The position numbers were made by a program, and so were the translations under genes. Shown one piece after another: positions 44,382 through 51,528 of a stretch of DNA of 64,000 bases (position 1 is its first letter; each line of letters begins with the position of its first letter). The notes below the pieces were generated by a model that was given only the letters and a program-made list of their open reading frames with translations, had not been told where the DNA came from and ran no database searches. Location of the stretch: positions 1 to 64,000 of the forward strand of contig CAYYKD010000009.1 of assembly GCA_964471825.1 (NCBI GenBank). The letters are read 5' to 3'. Origin of the DNA: CAYYKD01 sp964471825. GTDB lineage: Bacteria; Spirochaetota; GWE2-31-10; CAYYKD01.

Positions 44382-45725
44382 ATGAACCGAGACTTTGAAC
44401 ATCTTTTAAATTTTGATCTTACTGTTAAGTCACTTGGCAAACCGACCTACGACTCTCCACTTAAACTCTCAGAAATGCACGGAGATAGTGTTGTAAACTA
44501 TGTCAGCGAGAATGAAAGAATACTTACCATTAACACACCTGTACAATTAGAATACTGTATAAACAATAAGATAAATATTCCATCCTTTGAAAAAGCTGGA
44601 CCTAGATCTAAGCTTTTTTTCAAGCCGGGTGATACAGTATCAGCAATAGTCACATGCGGAGGTCTCTGTCCGGGTTTAAATGATGTGATTAGAGCTCTTG
44701 TTATTATGAACTATCATCGATATGGCAATAGAATTATATATGGAATTCGATACGGATATGAGGGTTTTATTGATGAATATAAGCATGAAATAGTAAATCT
44801 AACCCCTAGAACCGTCAGAGATATCAATAAAATTGGTGGAACAATACTTGGATCATCAAGAGGCCCTCAAGATGTAGGAAGAATAGTAGATAAACTTGTA
44901 GAGTTAAATGTAAATGTACTATACACAATTGGTGGAGACGGTACACTGAGAGGTGCACTTGACATTACTAATGAAATAAAAAAGCGAAATCTCAAAATAT
45001 CAATTATAGGTATACCTAAAACAATAGACAACGATATATCATATATAAATAAATCATTTGGCACAGAAACAGCTTTCAGTAAGGCCTGCGATTCGATATT
45101 CTCAGCTCACACAGAGGCACGGGGATCATATAACGGAATCGGACTGGTAAAAGTCATGGGGCGTCATTCTGGATTTATAGCAGCTAATGCAACACTTGCT
45201 ACAAATGATGTTAACTTTGTACTTATTCCGGAAGTATCATTTGATCTTCATGGTGAGCTTGGATTCTTAAATTGCCTTAAAAAAAGGTTAGAAGCAAACA
45301 AACATGCAGTCATCCTTGTTGCTGAAGGGGCCGGTCAGGATTTAGTTGAGAATCAAGATGTAAAATACGATGCATCGGGCAACAAGAAGCTATTTGATAT
45401 CGGACTATTTTTACAAGAGCAAATTAAAAAATACTTTAATGAAGAGAATGTCCCTGTAACAATAAAATATATTGACCCAAGTTATATTATCAGATCAACA
45501 AGTACGACTCCTAATGATTCGATTTTCTGTTTTCAACTAGCACAGAGAGCTGTTCATGCAGGAATGTCCGGTAAAACAGGAATAGTAGTCGGATATTTTA
45601 GAAATGAATTCGTACATATCCCGATTGAGATTGCGACTTCAAAACGACAAACAATTGATCCTGAGAGTGAACTATGGCTATCAGTACTTGAAACTACAGG
45701 TCAGTCAATAAAGTTTAAAAACTAG
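44382..45725 (+). CDS. 6-phosphofructokinase, plant-like group
   Basis: Phosphorylates fructose 6-phosphate. The 447-residue length matches the spirochaete/plant group (same size as the Borrelia protein I recall as BB0727). Motifs: VTCGGLCPGLNDVIR (donor site), TIGGDGTLRGA, GIPKTIDNDI (catalytic Asp), KVMGRHSGF and VAEGAG. The donor-specificity pair is Gly in GGDG with Lys in PKTID. A GGDD-type loop would predict pyrophosphate; this combination occurs in ATP-using plant and trypanosomatid enzymes, so ATP is the likelier donor. It starts 11 bases after pyrF and may share the pyr transcript. Confidence 0.92.
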   Translation: MNRDFEHLLNFDLTVKSLGKPTYDSPLKLSEMHGDSVVNYVSENERILTINTPVQLEYCINNKINIPSFEKAGPRSKLFFKPGDTVSAIVTCGGLCPGLNDVIRALVIMNYHRYGNRIIYGIRYGYEGFIDEYKHEIVNLTPRTVRDINKIGGTILGSSRGPQDVGRIVDKLVELNVNVLYTIGGDGTLRGALDITNEIKKRNLKISIIGIPKTIDNDISYINKSFGTETAFSKACDSIFSAHTEARGSYNGIGLVKVMGRHSGFIAANATLATNDVNFVLIPEVSFDLHGELGFLNCLKKRLEANKHAVILVAEGAGQDLVENQDVKYDASGNKKLFDIGLFLQEQIKKYFNEENVPVTIKYIDPSYIIRSTSTTPNDSIFCFQLAQRAVHAGMSGKTGIVVGYFRNEFVHIPIEIATSKRQTIDPESELWLSVLETTGQSIKFKN

Positions 45726-45726
45726 T

Positions 45727-46161
45727 ATGGCTAAAAAACTACCATTTCAAGTTGATATTATACTATTCTACATATCAGACTCTACCATAGAGTATCTCTT
45801 ATTAAAAAGACAAAAAGAACGGGGCGGTTTTTGGCAACCAATAACCGGTGGACTTGAAGAGGGAGAATCTCTTCTTTATGCAGCAAGAAGAGAAGTATGG
45901 GAAGAAACCGGAATACTAAAGGTGAAAAACTCCTATGATATGAAATATTCATTCTCATTTATGGCTAAAGATAAGGTCATAACTGAACATGTCTTTGCCT
46001 TTGAAGTCTATGATAAAAAAATTGTTATTGAGGAAAGAGAACACTCAAATTTTGGATGGTTTGAATTTGATGATGCAGTTAAACTGTTAAAATGGGATAC
46101 AAATATCTCTTCACTAACAAAACTAAACAAATATTTAATCAAATCTCATAGCAAAATGTAA
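45727..46161 (+). CDS. Nudix hydrolase
   Basis: A 144-residue Nudix protein with the box GGLEEGESLLYAARREVWEE followed by TG, matching GX5EX7REUXEEXGU. The WQPITGG start and HVFAFEVYD strand suggest the dihydroneopterin-triphosphate or dATP pyrophosphatase (NudB-like) branch, but this is only a resemblance. It begins one base after the phosphofructokinase stop codon, so it is the last gene of the rightward transcript. Confidence 0.9.
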   Translation: MAKKLPFQVDIILFYISDSTIEYLLLKRQKERGGFWQPITGGLEEGESLLYAARREVWEETGILKVKNSYDMKYSFSFMAKDKVITEHVFAFEVYDKKIVIEEREHSNFGWFEFDDAVKLLKWDTNISSLTKLNKYLIKSHSKM

Positions 46162-46167
46162 TTGTTT

Positions 46168-46188
46168 TTATTAGGTGAGACCTAATAA
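46168..46188. terminator. Hairpin between convergent genes
   Basis: TTATTAGGT and ACCTAATAA form a perfect 9-bp stem with a three-base loop, between the Nudix gene and a leftward membrane gene. There is no T run on either side, so termination strength is doubtful. Confidence 0.5.
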
Positions 46189-46200
46189 CACCTTCCAATT

Positions 46201-47025
46201 TTATTTACTGTCATCTCGATTAATGCATTTTGAATAGTTAATGCATTTTTTACAATATTCGCCATCTCTTTCAAAATCAATCGGATCACACATATTCATA
46301 TTCTGTGGTTGAACATTGATAATCTTGAGATTATCATCATCCCGCAAGATCATTTTTTGATCTAAATTCTTCTCAGGATTTTTATTAGTTAAATTTAAAA
46401 TAATTCTTGTGTTTTTATCAAACTGTCTTTTAAAAATTTGTTTAACTGATAAATCTCCGGTTGCAAATACAAGTTTAAAAAATAACAATATCGGTAAATA
46501 TCCGGATAAAATAGAAAGAAACTGTGATACCCCATATATAAGTGAAAAGAATGTAGTAATTAAAACTAATCCCAATGTAAAATACCCTATATATTTTATC
46601 TTTACAGGTATAAAAAAGAACAAATAAATAACCCTATCCGGAAAATTAAAACCAATTGCAATCAAAATACACTGAATAATATGATAACCATCTTCAAGAG
46701 GAAGAATACCAAGGAAAAAAGATGCTATACTTTTAAAAACAATCATCAAAAATATAAATAAAAATAATTTAAACGATCCCCAAATCCCTTCAATTGAGGA
46801 TGAAACCCAATAAAAAAACAGAACATTTATAAATGCAAAAAAGATATTAGTAGATTGAATAAAACCTACATATGTAATAAACTGCCATATCTGATATGCC
46901 CCGGGTATATTAGATTTTAAGACAAACAAACTGTAGAATAATTTACTATCAATATAATTAAATGAATATGACAAAACCAATAATGCTGTAAAATAAATTG
47001 TTAAATTGAAGTTTTTATTGTTCAT
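46201..47025 (-). CDS. Rhomboid-fold-like membrane protein without catalytic residues
   Basis: A 274-residue protein with about six membrane segments in the first 190 residues. IWQFITYVGFIQSTNIFFAF and FYWVSSSIEGIWGSFKLFLF match loop 1 and TM2 of rhomboid-family proteins (WR/WQ, then G.. E..WG). The catalytic GxSG motif and matching His are absent, so it is a pseudoprotease-like member at best. The soluble C-terminal tail carries a Cys cluster (YCKKCINYSKC) with another Cys in NMCDPIDFERD, possibly a metal site. It follows the lipoprotein gene at 47033 by seven bases on the same strand. Confidence 0.68.
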   Translation of the reverse strand: MNNKNFNLTIYFTALLVLSYSFNYIDSKLFYSLFVLKSNIPGAYQIWQFITYVGFIQSTNIFFAFINVLFFYWVSSSIEGIWGSFKLFLFIFLMIVFKSIASFFLGILPLEDGYHIIQCILIAIGFNFPDRVIYLFFFIPVKIKYIGYFTLGLVLITTFFSLIYGVSQFLSILSGYLPILLFFKLVFATGDLSVKQIFKRQFDKNTRIILNLTNKNPEKNLDQKMILRDDDNLKIINVQPQNMNMCDPIDFERDGEYCKKCINYSKCINRDDSK

Positions 47026-47032
47026 AGGATCC

Positions 47033-48187
47033 TTATTTGTTTAAATTAATCTCAAGATTCTTTAAAAAAGCAGATTCATTAAATTGAAGATTATTATATT
47101 GCTCTAGGGTTTTCTTATATGCATTTATGATTTTATTATGTTTTGTTTCCTCTTCATAATTTAATGAGCTTAAAGATAACAATTTTTCTTTTAACCTATT
47201 ATCTTCAATGAGATCATATGATTGTTTAGTAACCGGAAAATGAATTTCTCGATATATTTTTTTTGACATTGAACTTTTTGTATATAAAGACTGTGTTTGC
47301 AAACTTAATAAATTTTTAATATACTGAGTTATCAAGAGATTATTTTTTAATGCTGAGGCCATCTTAACTTTCTGTCCGATAAATGTGTGACTATCGATAA
47401 AAATCGTTTTCTTTAGTACATTCTGAGTCTTTATGGCAGTACTTAGTGATGACAGATTAAATTTTATAACAGTACCTGCAAAGTCATCGGTAGATGAAGA
47501 TTTATAGTTTCTTGTTAAAGCTTCATAAGATATTATTGCACCTTCCTCATATTTATACGGATTAAAATAGTACGACGGTATATTTTGTGCTTGAAAAAAA
47601 TCTAATTTATATTGATTGTCGATTTCAAGCTGCCTTATACCAAAAAAATTTAAAAACTCCATAAATGAGATATCTGTTGCAGATGTATAGAAAATATATT
47701 CTTTATTTAGTATGAAATTATTCTTAGAACTATCAATGACCTGATTAATAAAATCATTCATATGCATACTATTTGTTGCTAAGACATCTGGAGTATTCTT
47801 AATATATTCCATACCAACACCGGTATCAATGCCATATAAAACTGAGANNNNNNNNNNTGATTTTTGATACTCATTAAAAGATTTAATATATTCAGTTCCT
47901 GATTCTATTAGATCTAAATTCTTCAACCGAACAAGATCCTTACTGAATTTAGATTCAAATAGTTTATATCCGGCTATTATGTCATAACTAAAAAAATTAT
48001 TTTTATAATAATAATCATATATACATGGAGTATTTACATAATCTATTATTGGATTGATTGACAAATCTCTAATGATATTGAACCTATTTTCTAATAATAA
48101 TGGGTCATTAGTTAAAATCTTAACAGACTTAGATTTACCACACGATATAACTCCGAGTATTATTAATATAAAATACAATTTCCTCAT
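47033..48187 (-). CDS. Lipoprotein of unknown function (interrupted by a gap)
   Basis: The signal peptide ends in GVISCGKS, a lipobox with Cys at about position 17. The chain is about 384 residues and vaguely resembles solute-binding proteins (VKILTNDPLLL start, then alternating strands and helices), but no family motif is clear. Ten N at 47848-47857 interrupt it near residue 110; the frame is kept if the true gap is one base modulo three. I chose ATG 48187, with GGG five bases before it, over a GTG two codons earlier. It is co-transcribed with the rhomboid-like gene. Confidence 0.65.
   Translation of the reverse strand: MRKLYFILIILGVISCGKSKSVKILTNDPLLLENRFNIIRDLSINPIIDYVNTPCIYDYYYKNNFFSYDIIAGYKLFESKFSKDLVRLKNLDLIESGTEYIKSFNEYQKSXXXXSVLYGIDTGVGMEYIKNTPDVLATNSMHMNDFINQVIDSSKNNFILNKEYIFYTSATDISFMEFLNFFGIRQLEIDNQYKLDFFQAQNIPSYYFNPYKYEEGAIISYEALTRNYKSSSTDDFAGTVIKFNLSSLSTAIKTQNVLKKTIFIDSHTFIGQKVKMASALKNNLLITQYIKNLLSLQTQSLYTKSSMSKKIYREIHFPVTKQSYDLIEDNRLKEKLLSLSSLNYEEETKHNKIINAYKKTLEQYNNLQFNESAFLKNLEINLNK
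47848..47857. other. Assembly gap (10 N)
   Basis: No terminal overlap is visible between the flanks; true length unknown. Confidence 0.95.
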
Positions 48188-48392
48188 AAACACCCTATAA
48201 ATTTAATTGTTAAATACTTTTTTATTGAGAATATCTTATATATCAACATATTAAAATTGTCAAAATAATTATTTTAATAATTAATTTTTCTTATTATTTT
48301 TTTTATTATTTTACTAAAAATTTAGATTAAATTTTTAATTATATTTTTTATTATATTTTTAATTATTCATAGACTTATTTTTTAATTTTTTT

Positions 48393-48398
48393 TATAAT
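48393..48398 (+). promoter_or_regulatory. -10 element abutting the lipoprotein start
   Basis: A perfect TATAAT ends eight bases before the ATG at 48407, with no Shine-Dalgarno sequence, which suggests a leaderless mRNA. The 213-base spacer to its left (48188-48406) is almost pure A/T, with repeated TTTTTATTATAT-like stretches. Confidence 0.45.
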
Positions 48399-48406
48399 CA
48401 ATATTA

Positions 48407-48943
48407 ATGAAAAAAAAAATTATATATCTTATACCTGTTATTATATTTTTCTTAAATTGTGGCAATGAACCACCAATGATAAATTTCCCCATGTATAACA
48501 TACTAATTTATCAAAAAGGGGCATTTGCATCTGTTCAAACAGAGCCAATTTTTCTTTCTGTATACTTTAACCTACATGATGACGATGGTGTTGATGACAT
48601 AGATAGTGTACTCTTGCATCATATAGAAACAGATTATCAATGGACTTTCCCGATATCAGTTTTAAACACCGAAATTTATCAAAACAAGAAATATTATGGT
48701 TATTCATTTATAGAATATAATAATGCACAGTCTATATTAACCGGCGATTATAGCATACAGGCAATTGATCGCTCAGGTAACCAATCCATCCAAAGCTATT
48801 TCACAGTTTCTATATCAGGAGTTGCACACAATTCAGAATACTCATTTTCCCCACCTGATTTTAAATCTTCATACAATAAAACTTTTCAAGAATTACGACT
48901 CGGCATACAGGACTATTATTCAATCGAGCTAAAAATAATTGAA
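48407..48943 (+). CDS. Lipoprotein, 3' end lost in a gap
   Basis: The signal peptide ends in FFLNCGNE (lipobox Cys near position 18). The visible 179 residues include a beta-sandwich-like stretch with FNLHDDDGVDDIDSVLLHH, as in cadherin- or Ig-like calcium-binding domains, and DYSIQAIDRSGNQSIQSYF near its end. This suggests an extracytoplasmic Ig-like fold with acidic calcium-type loops. The gene runs into ten N; the sequence on the other side does not convincingly continue it. Confidence 0.65.
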
Positions 48944-48953
48944 NNNNNNNNNN
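48944..48953. other. Assembly gap (10 N) with a doubtful join
   Basis: The right flank differs visibly in base composition from the left. The order and orientation of the two contigs here deserve suspicion. Confidence 0.9.
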
Positions 48954-49048
48954 ACGCAGTTTCTTACCTTGTCGGCCAGGCAGGCACATTTATGATGAAA
49001 TTTCTTGAAGGTCATGGAGTATTCCCTTTAGCAGCCGTTAAGAAATAA
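48954..49048 (+). pseudogene. C-terminal gene fragment of unknown origin
   Basis: The frame entering from the gap reads AVSYLVGQAGTFMMKFLEG and then HGVFPLAAVKK before TAA. It looks like a genuine protein end, but not that of the lipoprotein on the left. Codons are richer in C and G than in neighbours. It could be the 3' end of a gene lost in the gap, or contig contamination. Confidence 0.35.
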
Positions 49049-49170
49049 CGTTCCCCTTTATTATCTTTTCTTTCCGGCTTCTTGTGCCGCTCTCTAGTTG
49101 TCTCGTTCAAGAGAATTCAATGCGCAGGCGTTTCATGTATGAAGACTTATAGAAAGAAAGTTATGTTTAG

Positions 49171-49344
49171 GTACAACAAACATTAAGTCCTGTCAATAAT
49201 TTTTCAAGAAAAAAATTTGATAGTAAACTCGTATATCCCTTAAAGGAGTATGATATCAAAGAAAATGAATCAGTTTCAATCAAAGTGAACCTCGATCCAC
49301 TTGAAACTATTGTTTGTTTTTTACCTTTGATAACAATTAACTAA
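49171..49344 (+). pseudogene. Remnant of a gene 3' end, glycosidase-like tail
   Basis: An open frame after the TAG at 49168-49170, without a usable start, ends with ESVSIKVNLDPLETIVCFLP and a short tail before TAA at 49342. The pattern V-x-L-x-P-L-E-T-x-V is common at the C-terminal beta-sandwich of glycoside hydrolases, so a truncated enzyme is possible. The resemblance is weak. The HD-GYP gene starts one base after this stop codon. Confidence 0.3.
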
Positions 49345-49345
49345 T

Positions 49346-50620
49346 ATGAACAAACCACAACATAATAACCAAAACCAGAGTCTTTCCGCTATAAATAAAA
49401 AATACACGATAGCTTTATCTGCTTTAAAAAAGAATAAAGTTGCTTTCAAAAGACTTCTAATGAACTATGTACTATTAAAAAAAAAATATAACTTTTTAAT
49501 AAAGAACAGTACAAATCAAGTTAAAAGAGTAATTGAAAAATTAAATCTTGAAAAGTTTGATCTATTTATTGATCACAACAAAAGAATTTTGAAAATTTCT
49601 GATGATTTCTTAAAAGAAATCGAAATGACAAAAGAGGAGTTTGAAAGTTCATTCTATGTAGATATTCTCTTTGAAAAATATCTACCTATCATAAATGAAA
49701 AAAATCGCGAATTTATCTTAGAAGAGGTTATTTTCCCTATAATGATAAAAAATTTTCAGATTGAAGACGAACACATACATCCATACCTTTATTTTAAAAT
49801 AACCGGATCTGTAAGATATAATGAAAAATCACAAAGCTACATCTATAGACTTATTTTTGAAAACTGTTCAGCAAGTATTGAACTTGCATATTTTCAAAAA
49901 ACAGATTCATTAATTACGAATCTCTCGGTTACAAATGTAAATCTGTTAAGGGCTAAAAAAACAATTGAGATGCACAAATTAATGCTGATATCACTAACCT
50001 GCTCCCTTATTGAAGAGTATAATCATGAAACCTCGATCCATCTTCAAAGAATTCGAGAGATCACAACATATCTTACAACTGAGTGCAAAAGACTTAACAT
50101 TATTAAAATAGATAACTATGATCTTGAAGAATACATCAAGGATATAAATTATACCTCTGTCTTACATGATATTGGTAAAATGGCAATATCTAAAGATATT
50201 TTAACTAAAAAAGAGAAGTTAAATGACGAAGAAAAAAAAATAATCATGAACCATACAGTGATAGGAAGTGAATATATTCGTAAAATAATGAATTTCTTCT
50301 CAAAAATGCATGGTTTTATGTCATATATTGATTTCCTTAATATTCCATATCAGATATGCCTTTATCATCATGAAAAATGGGATGGTACCGGTTATCCCAA
50401 AAAATTAGCAGGAGATAAGATCCCAATTGCAGCAAGAATCGTATCAGTCGCTGACACATACGATGCTATAAGAGCCTCAAGATCATATGATAAACATAGA
50501 CCTCATGAAGAGGCTGTAAAAATTATCTCAAAGGAAGCCGGAAAACAATTTGACCCGCAAGTTGTAGAGGCTTTTTTAAATATTGAGTCTTTTTTAGAAA
50601 GTATAAATTATAATGATTAA
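49346..50620 (+). CDS. HD-GYP domain protein
   Basis: A 424-residue protein predicted to hydrolyse cyclic di-GMP. The N-terminal 200 residues include a helical start and a PAS-like domain (LFIDHNKRILKISDDF is a typical first strand pair). The HD-GYP domain then gives SVLHDIGKMAISKDIL, HHEKWDGTGYPKKL and ARIVSVADTYDAI, with all expected metal residues and an intact GYP. No membrane segments. No Shine-Dalgarno sequence is visible; translation could depend on the frame that ends one base upstream. A cyclic-nucleotide-binding-like gene follows 48 bases later. Confidence 0.92.
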   Translation: MNKPQHNNQNQSLSAINKKYTIALSALKKNKVAFKRLLMNYVLLKKKYNFLIKNSTNQVKRVIEKLNLEKFDLFIDHNKRILKISDDFLKEIEMTKEEFESSFYVDILFEKYLPIINEKNREFILEEVIFPIMIKNFQIEDEHIHPYLYFKITGSVRYNEKSQSYIYRLIFENCSASIELAYFQKTDSLITNLSVTNVNLLRAKKTIEMHKLMLISLTCSLIEEYNHETSIHLQRIREITTYLTTECKRLNIIKIDNYDLEEYIKDINYTSVLHDIGKMAISKDILTKKEKLNDEEKKIIMNHTVIGSEYIRKIMNFFSKMHGFMSYIDFLNIPYQICLYHHEKWDGTGYPKKLAGDKIPIAARIVSVADTYDAIRASRSYDKHRPHEEAVKIISKEAGKQFDPQVVEAFLNIESFLESINYND

Positions 50621-50668
50621 TTATTAAAAATATGTTATGTTAGAGTTACCAGTTTTAGGGGGTATTAA

Positions 50669-51391
50669 ATGGGTTTTAAATTGAAAAAAGGCGTATTTAG
50701 GGCAGTATGCACACATCCCGGTTGTACATTTAATGTAGATATGACAGTTACACAAAACATTATGGGGATGACCGAAGCTGATGTAGAGAGTGAAGCTATA
50801 AAATTAGTAAAAGATATGGCTAATATTAAGCATGATGCTTTACATGGTAGAAATCATGAACTAACCAAACCAACAATAAAAAAAGTATCCGGGATTTTTG
50901 AACCAATTGGTGCAACAAAATCATCACTTGTAAATCAAAATGAAGCTGTTAAATATGTTGAATATAAAAAAGGTGACATTGTAATCAAAAAAGGCGATAT
51001 AGCCAGTACCATTTGCGAGGTTGTAAAAGGATCAGTCTATGTTGATATAAACAAAAATCATATATACAATGTTGGTGATAGTTTTGGTGCTGCTGCACTT
51101 CTCTCAAATCAATCTCGGACAGCAGATGTTATTGCAAATGAGGACGGCACTAGAATTGCTTTCTATAATCTTAAAGAATTAAACAAGAAAGATCCAAAAA
51201 AGGCTAAAGAACTATACAACGAAGCTATGGAGGATATTTTTAAGATTGTCTCAGATCTTGAGACTCTTGTTTCTGAACTTGAAGAAAAGTATGAAAAAGA
51301 AAAGATGATTAGCGAAAACAGGAAAGAACGGATAAAAGAAATTGAAAATCAACTTATAGATGCAAATAGAAGGATAACAGAACTAAGTTAA
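50669..51391 (+). CDS. Cyclic-nucleotide-binding-like protein with N-terminal Cys/His domain and coiled coil
   Basis: A 240-residue soluble protein. Residues 1-70 carry CTHPGC and a later HGRNHE, a possible small metal site. Residues about 90-180 form a cNMP-binding-type beta barrel: YKKGDIVIKKGDIASTICEV, YNVGDSFGAAALLSNQSRTA (the phosphate-cassette region, where a classical cAMP receptor has GExAL...RxAxV; here Glu is replaced). The last 50 residues are a strongly charged coiled coil. AGGGGG precedes the ATG. It is downstream of the HD-GYP gene and followed by a terminator, so a nucleotide-signalling pair is inferred. The ligand is unknown. Confidence 0.78.
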   Translation: MGFKLKKGVFRAVCTHPGCTFNVDMTVTQNIMGMTEADVESEAIKLVKDMANIKHDALHGRNHELTKPTIKKVSGIFEPIGATKSSLVNQNEAVKYVEYKKGDIVIKKGDIASTICEVVKGSVYVDINKNHIYNVGDSFGAAALLSNQSRTADVIANEDGTRIAFYNLKELNKKDPKKAKELYNEAMEDIFKIVSDLETLVSELEEKYEKEKMISENRKERIKEIENQLIDANRRITELS

Positions 51392-51479
51392 TAACTAAAG
51401 CTTGTTCAATAATCGCAATAATCACCTGAGGGGTTCTCGAAAAATTTTTGATTATCTATCGTTTTTTTTGACACTTTAG

Positions 51480-51520
51480 AGGTTCTTGCAAAAATCTTGA
51501 TTTTTCTAAGAACCTTTTTT
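51480..51520 (+). terminator. Terminator built from the CTTGCAAAAAT-type repeat
   Basis: AGGTTCTT (51480-51487) pairs with AAGAACCT (51508-51515), and the inner AAAAATC pairs with GATTTTT, followed by a T run. A related sequence, GAGGGGTTCTCGAAAAAT, lies 50 bases to the left (51428). Confidence 0.8.
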
Positions 51521-51528
51521 ATTTTCTT

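Noticed and set aside
44382..45725. Pyrophosphate-dependent phosphofructokinase
   Set aside because: The donor loop is GGDG rather than GGDD; ATP dependence is more likely.
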